Source: Pontederia crassipes
Lineage: Eukaryota > Streptophyta > Magnoliopsida > Commelinales > Pontederiaceae
Assembly (NCBI GenBank): GCA_030549335.1
Contig: CM060188.1
Coordinates: 8,742,001-8,806,000, forward strand
Length of the DNA stretch: 64,000 nucleotides
Reading direction: 5' to 3'
Shown: piece by piece, positions 38,607 to 49,112 of the stretch
How the letters are laid out: every line of letters begins with the position of its first letter
Numbering within the stretch: the first letter of the stretch is position 1
Translations under genes and position numbers: made by a program
The notes under the pieces: model-generated
The model's database searches: none
Seen by the model: only the letters and a program-made list of their open reading frames with translations
Told to the model about the DNA's origin: nothing

Positions 38607-41033
38607 TAATTTAAATTTGACCTGTGAATTTAATTTTTGAGCCTTCGTCCACGTACTACACATCACAGATTCTATTGATTAATGTTTCTTACGTTAATTA
38701 TTGTACTTGAATAATGTTTTTGATTTCATTGAAAACTAAACAAACACAAATGTTCCTTTGCATGGTTGTTATTTTAACAATTACTTCTTTTCTTTTAATA
38801 CATAATTCTCTAATTAAAGTATACGTCTAATTGAAAGCGACGTCATTTTGGCTTCTCAGACATCCTGATGAATGGACAAGACAGCTTCAATAAGAGCAAT
38901 TTTCGGAATATAATTCAAACTTATAATTCAATTATTGTTGTTAAATTTGCAATTTGCTTCTTCAATACTTGAGCTTTAATATAAGAGAGCATTGTTTCAA
39001 TATTAATCCTCAATGGATGTCAAGACTTGTGCAACCAGTCAATCACTGAATTCAGAATAAGAAAAGTTTCCTATGAGAATCAAATATTAATAATGTAATC
39101 AAAGATTAAAATTCTCAATTTAATCTTGGGTCTGTTGCTTTCATATGTTAACCTATTAATGTTTCTGATGTAACTAAAGCTATTGACAATTGTGACTGAT
39201 TTGTTATCCGCTCTCAAAAGGAAGTAACTTGTGGAGGCTCCATTTGCTAGTTGTGACATTTAGTACAAGTTCCCTGATCAAGGAAGATAAATGCTGATGC
39301 AAATAACTTGACACTGAAAATGAAAGAAATTGCACCCAAGTCTATGATTGGACTATTTCTTTTATTTTCTTATCTGATTTGGATCATTTTAAGTGAAACT
39401 TGCATCGGCTGGAACTTCCAGCAATTATTCAGCTGTCATAAAGTCATTGTCCATTACCTTTTCCTTGACATTGTTCTCTTTTATTGCAACAAATTTGATT
39501 TGAACTTAAACCAAAAAGAAAGAAAAGATCATAAGATTTTGCAGAAGTGATTACTAAATTATATAGAATTACAGCCGCACAAGTCCACATCATGGACATG
39601 GTCCATGCAATGCAATTTTTTTAATGAAATTCCAGTTAATAATTGCGTTCTTGAAAACTGATATCAACCAAGTACAATGGAGGAGGATATCTAGAGGATT
39701 GCATCCAAAACAGGTATTAATTGCTGTATTAGCTAGATACAATGATGAACTAAAACATTAATAAATAACTCCAGAAAGTTACAGCAATCAAGCAAAATAT
39801 AACTACGACTGTGGACAGTGATTTTAAGCAAATCAGTAGTGGTGACATTGCTAATATGTTTCTTCATTCATTTTTCTTTTCTTTCAGGGCCAGGAATGAA
39901 ACACACCATACTTGCTCCCAATTAGATGGACCCAAAGAAGGCATTTAGAGTTTGAAACTTTGCATAATTCCCATACCAAACAGTCAATATTATTCTAATG
40001 CCTACACTTCAAAATGTGAAGATTCCTACATTTCACCCGAGGAAGCTTCAGTAGTGCTTTTCAATAATTAAATAACATGTTTGTTCTTTACTGTGCAGTA
40101 TTGTAGTTGGCGATGAGATATCTGAGGATGTTTCCTCTCTTAGATATCTCGAGCGAAGAGTAATCTGACACACAAATACAGCTTGGGGGTAGCAATTGAC
40201 CTACAAGTAACAACTACATTTTCGGAGTCCAGATGCCAAACTCGTCTCAGCTCCTCCTCCATCACAAGTTTCTGAAGATTAGGTGTTGATAATTTCTGGG
40301 AAAAAAAAAGGCGATGCAAGCAGAGAATCTTCAAGGATGCTTCCTTCTATGCATGCGTCCAAAATGTCTCAATCACTCACCATCTCCAGTAGATAACAAA
40401 ATCTCACACAAACATGGCATGTACGGAGAAAGGACAAGTGAAGCTTCGGATTTGCTCACCAAGATTGACTGACCTTAGCGATATGACTGTGATTGCACGG
40501 TTGCTTTGCCAAGCGGGCAAAGTTAACAGCTCCACAGCTGCAAAGTTGTAACCAGTCGTGAAGCTTTCTAAACCTGCAACAAATTGGTTGGATCCGTGTG
40601 GAGAATGATCACTATCCCCCACGGGCTGTTATACCTGAGAAGTGAGAATACCGTGTTTTATGTCATATACCCAATTGGAACAATGTAAAATTTGCGTAGT
40701 TTATTTTGCTCGATATTTTTCATTTTCTGTTATATTTTGTTCTCAATAGACACTGTCCATATTCCATGATCTCTATCTAATTAAGCATATTTTCATTTGC
40801 TGAGGTTCCAAGATGCTACATTTTCTGCATAATGTGGGCAGACTGCAGGAGGAGGAATTTTCTAAGAAAAAAAAAACATGCCGAGGGTGAAAACAAGTGA
40901 TAATATATTATTATGAACTCATTGGTGTGCCCATAGTAGTGACACATTGCAAGTAATCACAGATCATCGGCAGTTGTGAAATTTAACATATATATACATA
41001 TAACTTCATCTCGGATTTCTATAATTACATAGT
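38607..41033. other. Intergenic region downstream of the first saposin gene
   Basis: Moderate AT content. Short minus-strand ORFs at 40140-40334 and 40404-40622 match nothing I know. The right part will contain the 3'UTR of the saposin-like gene. Confidence 0.4.
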
Positions 41034-42604
41034 TCAAGCAGCAGCGACTAACGATTCATCCACAACTTCTTGACTTGCTTTGCAAATGTGGAGAATAGTG
41101 CAGACATCTTTTGCCTCAAGAAAGCTTTCCGCATTCACCAGGATTAGTGGGAGGTACTCGAAGACCAGCTTCTTGCACTGTGTGAAAATGAATAATGTGA
41201 ACAAACTATTGATAATAGATTGATACAAATATAGCCATCAGTTAGTCTTTACATAACAAATCACCAAGTGCTGAGAATAAGGTTGGTCATATATGAACTA
41301 ACTTGCAAAAAATTTTAGAAGCTCACCTCTTGGGCATGGTTTTCCACCTTGCTGCATGCTTTCAGGAGAATCCGGATCAACTCAAGCTGAATATTTATAA
41401 GTACCATAATCAGTTTAATGTGAAGAAATTTCCAAAGGTAGCAATTTTCAGACTACAATTTGATGGCGTCTTTTCTTTTTTTTTTCCTTTTCTTTCCTTC
41501 GTTATGTTGTCTGACATAAGCTGATTGACTGCATGTCATGATAATGCTAGCTACTTATGATAGAACAGAAATATGTTGCATAATGAAAGGTCAATTTACA
41601 TGCTACAGTAGCAAGTGTATTCGATGAAATTGCGCATCAAATTGTATGTTGCATAAAGAAAAGCATATTTCATGTAACTCAATATGTTTGATGAGATTGC
41701 ATGAAAATAATTCGATCACATAATGCAAATTTTTCTGGGACGGATATACAAGTAAAGTGGAAAATGACTTGTAAACAAAGGATTTCAAATTTCATATGAG
41801 AATTGTTAATTTTAAATTGGCAATCTGAAACCTAATTACCAAAATTTTGAAGGATAAGATCACAATATTGTACCTTTGTGTCAGGATCTTGTAGTTTATC
41901 AAGCATTTCAGATACAGCATTATGACATAATGTGCATGGTGAATCTGATTGACGGGCAGTCACAACATTCTTACAAAGGTCCACCTTTTTGCAAAACTGC
42001 TCTGGTTGTATAATAGCAATTTCCATAAAGAAAAGAGGTGCATAATAATCTACCAGCAAAATACACTGCCAAGAAATATTGTACAGTAAAAATCAGTGTG
42101 CATAAATGAGCCAAGCAGCGCATAAAATTCATATGGACTCGAATACAGTTCACAATGCAAAGGATATGCTTCACATTATGAGAATTTAGCACACCTGTTG
42201 CTGAAGAGAATGCAGCCTGGAACATGCTTTGTGAAGATTGCTAATAATTTCATTTTGAGTCTTATTTTCACTAATGTAGTATAATGCCTGGTCAACAAAT
42301 TCTTCGCATAGAGTGCAAACTTGATCATTTCTCACAATAGTCTGATCTTGTTTACTCCCCCTTGACATATCAACTTGTGCAGCTGAAAAAAACATAGGAA
42401 GTCAACCATCAGATCAGATGTTCCAATAGGTTCCAAATTATAAGATGATGCAATATATTAAAAAAGATGCAAGTGAAAAGCTCACATTGCACTAGTTAAC
42501 TTAGATAACTCACCCATGACATCCGTACTCTCGAAATTTCGAGCATTTGCTAGCATGCAGCTGATCACTAGTACAAAGAGCAGACAAACTAGATGGGAAC
42601 CCAT
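41034..42604 (-). CDS. Prosaposin-like protein with two saposin-B domains (copy 1)
   Basis: Five coding exons on the minus strand join in frame: 42604-42514, 42382-42195, 42065-41874, 41386-41327 and 41177-41034, all GT-AG. The product is 224 residues. A signal peptide (MGSHLVCLLFVLVISC onward, to about residue 21) directs it to the secretory path. Two SapB domains follow, each with the six cysteines that form three disulfides: 53, 56, 84, 94, 118, 124 and 137, 140, 168, 178, 203, 209. An N-glycosylation sequon NKT sits at 70-72. Saposin-type proteins bind and lift lipids from membranes, often in lysosomes or vacuoles, and the precise plant role is poorly defined. The exon borders fall at the same places as in its neighbour at 49113-50326, so the two arose by tandem duplication. 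A splice acceptor lies 5 nt before the ATG, so a leader intron is expected. Confidence 0.93.
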
Positions 42605-42803
42605 AGTGCCTATCAAACGAACAAATTACTTTATTTGCATTTAAACTTGGGCCCATAAATAAACAAAACAATCATTAAAAGCAGAAATTTGATCTACTTT
42701 GGCAAATAGAAAAATATGCTTTAAAGAAGTCAAAAGAATGCTGCTACCAATCAGGATGTTAAATATGATAACATATTATCATGAGGTAAGAAGTTGCTTG
42801 TAT

Positions 42804-42985
42804 AGAATCTAAGAATTATTGTAGATCTCAGCACTTCAAATAGATTAATTTGTTCCTTAATCCTAGAATCTGAATTATGACAAATCTCAGTACTTCAAAT
42901 AGATTGATTCGTTTTTTAATCCTACATAGAAACCCAAAATTATAGCAGATCTCAGAACTTCAAGTAGATAGATTTGTTCTTTAAG
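42804..42985. repeat. Three imperfect tandem copies of a 60-bp unit
   Basis: Units begin at about 42804, 42865 and 42924. Each contains AGATCTCAG (or AAATCTCAG), then ACTTCAAATAGATT and a TTGTTCTTTAA-like phrase. Confidence 0.8.
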
Positions 42986-43537
42986 TATAGACAGAAGGTC
43001 AAAAGATCAAAAATCAGCTTAGAAATCAAAATAATACATCCTTTTTTTCTGTTCTTTTCTGGTACAAAGGCATTTAAATTGCAATAAATATGTGTTTTTT
43101 TGTTATCTTATTTAGCAATGCTCGACAGACCTGATTTACTTCTGAAATCAATTTATGGCTTCAACATGTATCCCTAAAATTATGCACCCCAACTTTCACT
43201 CAATATCTCAACGGTCCCCAACTTCAATTTGTAATTGGAACGTCCCCCAACTTTGATTTTCTTGCACGCTTCGTCCACTTGACTTGCGATAATGGATTTC
43301 TCAGTTTCCTCGCTTACGTGGCCGCCGCATGCACCATTTCTCTTTCATCCTCGTCATTTAAGAAAGTAATAAAATAATATAAATATACAATAAAATAATA
43401 TTAAAAATAGAAATAAGGGTTTAATGCTTGTCCTCCCTAATTGTAAAGGGAGGACTGTCCTGCCTATCTTATTTGCCATTCAATGCACAATCAACGTCAT
43501 GAAAAAAATTGTGATTCTGAGGCGCGGTTCGAACAGA

Positions 43538-44721
43538 GTTGTCACGACCGGACCGGCCGGTCGGACCGGTTGGACCGGTCGACAGCACGACCCAATGTAA
43601 GGCCTAAAACCGGGGAGGACATTGGACCGGTCAAAACCGGTCAAAAACCAGATAAAACTGGATCATACCGCATTTTCATTGGACTGGCCGGTTCAAAAAA
43701 AAAGCCAAAATGGCAAAACCCAAAACACAACGACTACAGTGACATTACTACAGCCGCTACAGTACACAAAAAAACCCCAAACCGCTAAACCTTGCGAACA
43801 GTCCGACGAGGCGGCGACCCCTTTGACGACCAGACAACGTGATGCGCACGCCTCCGGCGACGGCGAACAATCACCCGTTGGCGGCCGTCAACAATCTCTT
43901 GCGGCCAACCAAGAGGTTCAATTTCTTTTCCTCTGGTTGTATTTCCATTCGATTTCGCTTCGTTCCTTCTCATCTTCGTCGACGCTCTCCAACGATCTCC
44001 GCAGTCCCCAGACTCCGTTGCTTCAGAAGTCCGCAACTCGCAAGCGCCACGCGCAAGCGTTAGCACGCAGCCTCACAGGGTCCGCCTCCGACGCGGGCGG
44101 CAATGAGGCTCTGGGGAGGTCTTTGCGCCGACGCTGCAGGCTGACCTCACGGCTGCCGGCAATGTTGTCACGACCAGACGTTGCAGGCTGACCTCACGGC
44201 TTCGCGACGGTGCCGTTGAGAACCTCCCGCGTTTGATGCCCGCAACCTCGCAGGGCCGATGCCATTGTGCCTCGCAAGGCCTGAGCGAGCAAGGGATCCG
44301 CCGATCCGGGAGGTTTCTATGCCCGTGCGCGGGCTCTGTCCGCTGCTCAAGCTCATAGAGTCACAGCAGCACTCTCGTCCTCCTGCTGCAGTGCTACCCC
44401 TTGCCAACGCTCTGCACCAACAAGAATCTCCCCCGATTGTGGCCTAGAGATAGTGCAATGTTAATTAAATTGGCCAAGACAGAGAGTTATTGAATTGTTA
44501 CTAATGTGATGTGATTACGAAATGTGATTAATATTGTAAAATGTGATTGTTATATTGATGTTATTTCATTACAATCTTTTAAGTTTTAACTTATTGTGTC
44601 TATTTTTTTTGGTACATATCTAAATTTGATGGATTATATTAAATAATAATATTTTATTACTAACCGGTCTGACCTAAAACGGAGTCTTTTCTGGTTCGTT
44701 GTCCGGTCCGGTCGTGACAAC
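43538..44721. mobile_element. DNA element nested in element C, 1184 bp
   Basis: Its ends are inverted copies of GTTGTCACGACCGGACCGG (43538-43556 and 44703-44721). Multiple GGACCGGTC-type phrases lie inside the left end. The middle (43790-44450) is GC-rich and gene-like but without a recognised domain. A target duplication is not clear. GGTTCGAAC and GGTTCAAGT beside the two ends match only partly. The superfamily is unassigned. Confidence 0.65.
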
Positions 44722-44913
44722 ATTGGGTTCAAGTGCAAAAGCCACAAGCGAGGGCGATTCGAAGACATGATGCAGCTCCGTGAGCAGTTCGCCATGTTCC
44801 GGCGACGAGGAGGATCATGGGGCTCGTGACGAGGAAGCTAGGACAGCAACGCAAGGCGACACGGGCAGCAGCGCTCCGCGGTAGCAGTCCACAGCGACAT
44901 CAACGCTTGGCGG

Positions 44914-45346
44914 CTGCTCCTGCACCAATAGTTCTTGCTTCTTCTCCATGTCAGACATCTGGAAATAGGATGGCGCCAGAAACATCAACGACATTGTGAA
45001 TGGATCGGCTCCTATTGACGCAGTGATGCCGTCGTTGCTCGGCGATGCCGGTAGCGCCAACATCGGCTGCGCTGTGGGAGGCCGACAAAGAGTGACGTTG
45101 CTTGCGCCCCCGCACCCCCGTGCCCCTACGCCACGACGGCTACTGCCGAAGCCTGCCCCTGCATGTCCATGTCGTCCAACAGCATCATATCGAAACCCCC
45201 GATGCCTTCTCCAAATGCCTCCCATTTCTGCGTCGTCGATTGATCCGACGGATGAGGCGCCAGCTCCCAGTTGGACGAGGCACCTTCTCCGAGCAATTCC
45301 ATATGCAACAATTCCATCTGCGGGGGACTATCGCGATGCTTCGTTC
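44914..45346 (-). pseudogene. Captured C-terminal piece of an AP180/ANTH clathrin-assembly gene
   Basis: On the minus strand, NWELAPHPSDQSTTQKWEAF and GGFDMMLLDDMDMQGQ are followed in another frame by RPPTAQPMLALPASPSND and then DPFTMSLMFLAPSYFQMSDM, EKKQELLVQEQ. Plant clathrin-assembly proteins of the ANTH family have the same order near their C-terminus: WE-LVE, GGFD-LLLDSMY, PMLALPAPP, then DPFAASLAVPPPAYVQM-DMEKKQ-LL-EQ. These proteins recruit clathrin and AP2 at the plasma membrane. The ANTH domain itself is absent and the two halves are in different frames, so it is a decayed capture and not a working gene. It lies entirely inside element C, outside its nested insertion. Confidence 0.75.
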
Positions 45347-45744
45347 GCACAAGAAAAATTGCTCGACCCGGCAGCAGTGATCGGCGGTGGCAGCACTTGG
45401 GAGCAGCAACGATCAGTGGCAGCAATGATCAGCAGCAGCAGCGATCGACGACAGCAGCGCTCGGCGGCGGCAGCAATCAGCGATCGACAGTAGCAGTTAC
45501 CGATTGATTGGCGGTAGCAATGACCGATCGGCGATAGCATGTTTGCTAGGGAGATTTCGAACTGAACTGGATTCGCGATGCAGTAGATTAGCCATCCATT
45601 TTGCATAAGACGGCTGATAGGTAGGCAGGACGGTCCTCCCTTTACAAATAGGGAGGACAAACATTAAACCCTAAAAATAAAGATCACCACCGCCGCTTGT
45701 CGGAGTCGGCGAGCTCGTCACCCCCTCTCTCTCGTGTGCGCCCG

Positions 45745-45775
45745 CAGGGAGGGGGGGGGGGGGGGGGGTAACAGG
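45745..45775. repeat. G-run in a GC-rich patch
   Basis: A run of about 18 G's just right of element C, within a CCCCC/GGGGG-rich patch (45690-45840) of unknown origin. Confidence 0.7.
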
Positions 45776-46081
45776 GGGGCGTCGCCCCCCGGTGAGCTCG
45801 CACAGAAGGGGAGTTCCAGCGCCCCCCTTTCCTCCCTTGCCGCATCACACATGAGGGAGAATATAAGTAGATTCAGAAAGATTCTCCCTCCAGATTTCCA
45901 TCACAGATTAACAGAAATTACCATGCTGATTCCTAACTTCTTCAGTGCAATCCACTCAGACAAAATGGAAAACATAATGAATGATATAGATACACTATCA
46001 TCGTTTCTATATGGGAGAGTATCATCTTATTTCTCTAAGTCTAAGTATAATTAATCTAATATGACCTCATCTCTTCCTGTC

Positions 46082-46209
46082 ATATTCTTTCTGCAACACA
46101 ACAATAACAACAACAAAGCCTTATCCCACTAGGTGGGGTCGGCTACATGGATCATACGACGCCATTCCGCTCTATTAGTAACCAAACCTTTCGGTATATT
46201 CTTTCTGCA
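46082..46209 (-). mobile_element. 100-bp 5'-truncated RTE-tail insertion with 14-bp target duplication
   Basis: ATATTCTTTCTGCA occurs at 46082-46095 and 46196-46209. The insert between them, read on the minus strand, ends CCACCTAGTGGGATAAGGCT, then TTG repeats. It is the same family as the insert at 16240-16311, in the other orientation. Confidence 0.85.
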
Positions 46210-46699
46210 TATTGCTAAAATTTCACTCATACAAAAACAACATTAATGAAGAAAGCAGTGACATTACAACTTTTGATTCCTGCTCACAGCTCCGTACAAT
46301 GAATGAACACAAAGCTAATTGATGATTTGCCACTTGCCATTTACTGGACTTGACTAAGATACGTAGTTTAATTTAAACTTCAAATTACATTATCATTGCA
46401 TTTTGAACCACCAATTGGGAATCTAAAAACTCTTTATTCTTTATGCATTTAGAGAAACATTATAATCTTTTCCAATACCTTGAGTTGTCTTTTTTTTTAT
46501 GACTGACAATGTCCTACAGAAGACTGTCACACATGCCATTTGAACTAGAAGATCAACAACAACTACTCAAATATTTACTCTTCAGGGGCTGATAAAGTCT
46601 CAAACCACCACTAACTAAGGGGAGTAAACTTATTCTCCAGGTAATTGGGAGTAAGCTCAACTACAGATTTGATCAGTTACTTAGTACAAGAACATAATT

Positions 46700-47036
46700 C
46701 AGATGTAATCTCTCTGTTCTGGAAGCAGAGGTTTGGAGTATGCAGCAGGTTCTATCACGTTGTAACACCTTGAGTATCCGGAATATCATCGTGGAATCTG
46801 ACTCTTCCATGCTAATACAATTCATCATCAGAAACCTACTACCTCCATGGCAGATCAGAAGCATAATTGAGAACATATGGCATTTAGGTCAATTTTTGGA
46901 CAAATTTACCTGTAAACATTTCCCTCGACAATGTAATCAAGCGGCTGATTATCTTGCATCTTTTGGTCGTGCATCGCCTTGCGCCTTGCGATGTTTTCTG
47001 GAAGGAGCGCCCTCCTCCTGGCCTCCTCAGCTTTTT

Positions 47037-47039
<3 letters not shown>
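46700..47039 (+). pseudogene. RNase H-like (RVT_3) fragment, probably from an L1-type LINE
   Basis: The plus strand reads AEVWSMQQVLSRC, then IIVESDSSMLIQFIIRN, then CNQAADYLASFGRAS. This matches the RNase H-like domain with Glu and Asp catalytic marks (AE..., VESDS..., NQAADYLA) found at the C-terminus of plant L1-type LINEs and in some host relatives. The reverse transcriptase part is not seen, so it is a relic. The fragment lies in the putative leader intron of saposin copy 1. Confidence 0.65.
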
Positions 47040-47112
<73 letters not shown>

Positions 47113-47134
47113 CCTCCCTCCCTCCCTCCCTCCC
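47040..47134. repeat. (CT)n then (CCCT)n microsatellite
   Basis: About 34 CT units, then seven CCCT units. It sits between two copies of the RNase H-like segment. Confidence 0.95.
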
Positions 47135-47374
47135 TATCATCGTGGAATCTGACTCTTCCATGTTAATACAATTCATCATCAGAAACCTACTACCTCCATG
47201 GCAGATCAGAAGCATAATTGAGAACATATGACATTTAGGTCAATTTTTGGACAAATTTACATGTAAACATTTCCCTCGACAATGTAATCAAGCGGCTGAT
47301 ATCTTGAGATGTTTTCTGGAAGGAGCGCCCTCCTCCTGGCCTCCTCAGCATTTTGTACTCTCTCTCTCTCTCTC
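47135..47374 (+). repeat. Second, shortened copy of the RNase H-like segment
   Basis: Repeats 46784-47039 at a spacing of 351 bp, including the same GGAGCGCCCTCCTCCTGGCC end and a shorter (CT)n. About 34 bp are missing in the middle. The copies are otherwise nearly identical. Confidence 0.9.
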
Positions 47375-48115
47375 AAAACTCTTCAATTTCAAGCAATCTA
47401 ATAATCTGACATACTAACTACAGGGTATAATTCACATCACTATCTATCGTCGAATATTCTGACTGCTGACCTTTTTATTTTCCCTACCTTAACTTGCACG
47501 CCAAAACCATCTTTCTCCAGAATCATAGACAACCAGTGCCAGAAGGCAAGAAAAGCTCAAGGAAACACCACCAGACATCTCCTAGATATCGCGATATGGG
47601 GCTTAGATCCTCGTCGATCTTCTTCGTTTGTGTACTTTGCAGTAGGCATATGCCTTCTTCGTAATGCACAAAAAAAAAGTAAAAAAAAAAAACACCGAAC
47701 GAAAGCAAAGAATTGTCACCAACCCCTCCGTTCCAAGTAGCATTTTATGAAATTTTAACACGTTTGGAAACAAAATAAAGAGCAGCTCCTTCCATGACAT
47801 CCCTCCTGAGATCAGGGGGACTGTCGTATCTCGGCAGGATACTGATATCTTTCGGAATCAGATGAAGAAGGAAAAGGATAATGAAAGGAATACAAGCATG
47901 AACACGAACACTATTACAGGACTAGCGATTCCTACATGCATGCTGCGCAAGGGATCATCAGATCGCCGTCCTTGGATGAAATGGAATATGAAGAGCTTTA
48001 ATTACCAGAAGCAATCGGTGGCGGATGGAGCTGGAGAGTAGTTCTCGCCTGTTCTCTCTCTCCCTTCTCCTGTCCTTTCCTCTCCTCTCTCTCTCCCCTC
48101 CGCAGCAGAGAAGAT

Positions 48116-49112
48116 GGGTTGACAATTAATAGGACTTCACAGAGGGGGCAGGAGAGAAGAGATCAGAAGGGTAAAGTAAACCTGGGAGGCATTTTATTGT
48201 TTTTACTTTTTAATTTAATTTGCTTGGCCAATAAGTTGGGGGCGTCTCATTGAATTTTCCTTATCAATCTGCCACAACTTAAAATAATTTATATGCGTAA
48301 AATATTAATTAAAGACATAATGTTTATCCACTATGAATAAAATATCAATATTGCAGATAAAGATTGATGAAGAGGTAGGTGGAGGTACATTGGAGGCTCG
48401 CATAAATTAAATTGTTCATCATTGTACATTATTAATTATTATAAAAAAAAGATAGGAGTACGCAATACTCGAATTTACAGTCCTTTTTTTGTTTCTTTTT
48501 TCATGTCATTTGTCGTCTTTTATGATTATCTACATTGTTCATTAAAATGTGCGACTTGAATTTGAATAATGAGATATAAAAAATATGATTTTGATGGCAT
48601 TTTTTTTCGTTGAAAAGAAATTACAACTGCCAGTGCAAATTTCAGTAGAGTCATGACGCAAAATCCATCTATTTATTATTTATATATTCAATGCATACTC
48701 GTTGCATTGCTACATAATCAGTTTTTATATGAGCCAAATAAAAAAAATAAAAGGTCATGTTATCGAATAAATAAATTTATATATAAATGTCATAAATAGT
48801 TTGAAACGTCATAAGAAAAACAGTGAAAGAATAGCTCATTTTCTTCTTAGATTTTAGGATGATATGGAAACGCATTAACGGATGAGTACACTTATTTCAT
48901 AACCATGATAAAAATCAGCACAATTACTATAAAATAAGAGTTCAACATATATCCCAGAAATCTACGCATTCAGCTGATTCCCAGAAACAAACACAGATTG
49001 CCAAATTCCACTCAGTGTTATAGTTTGGGCGGTAAGTGAAAACTAGAAATTTCAGTCCATTTTTTTTATTTGTCTTCCTCTTATGCTTCGTTTCAATTTT
49101 GTTTTTTATAGC
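48116..49112. other. Intergenic DNA between the tandem saposin genes
   Basis: AT-rich with no gene recognised. The part near 48116-48145 would be the core promoter of copy 1 (minus strand CCTATTAATTG as a weak TATA). The part next to 49113 would hold the 3'UTR of copy 2. Confidence 0.45.

Larger units (their letters stand above)
43417..45671. mobile_element. Mutator-like element C (Pack-MULE), 2255 bp
   Basis: The left end reads GGGTTTAATGCTTGTCCTCC. The reverse complement of the right end reads GGGTTTAATGTTTGTCCTCC. The match continues for about 55 bp. Each subterminus is a palindrome, GTCCTCCC ... GGGAGGAC. Flanking 9-mers TAGAAATAA (43408-43416) and TAAAAATAA (45672-45680) differ at one base, as expected for an aged Mutator duplication. 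There is no transposase. The interior holds a captured clathrin-assembly gene piece and a nested insertion. Confidence 0.85.
42605..48115 (-). other. Probable 5'UTR of saposin gene copy 1, split by a leader intron of about 5.4 kb
   Basis: An acceptor (CGTTTGATAG then GCACT and the ATG) is at 42610. The best partner is a leader exon at about 48115-48006 with purine-rich AGAGAGAG sequence. It ends CTTCTG before GTAATT. The sister gene shows the same arrangement: GTAATT at its donor and GCACC between acceptor and ATG, with an intron of only about 0.39 kb. The intron here would hold a Mutator-like element, an RTE tail and an RNase H-like relic. The pairing is inferred, because the upstream exon could belong to another transcript. 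Confidence 0.5.

Noticed and set aside
40140-40622. Minus-strand ORFs as further exons of the saposin gene
   Set aside because: The saposin frame already ends at 41034 after a complete second domain. These ORFs have no cysteine pattern of the family.
43417-45671. Reading element C as PIF/Harbinger with a TAA target duplication
   Set aside because: TAA flanks both ends, but the longer 9-mers TAGAAATAA and TAAAAATAA match at 8 of 9 positions. The related elements A and B have perfect 9-bp duplications.
46954-47227. Ser-Leu and Arg-Glu ORFs across 47040-47134
   Set aside because: Produced by the (CT)n and (CCCT)n tract.
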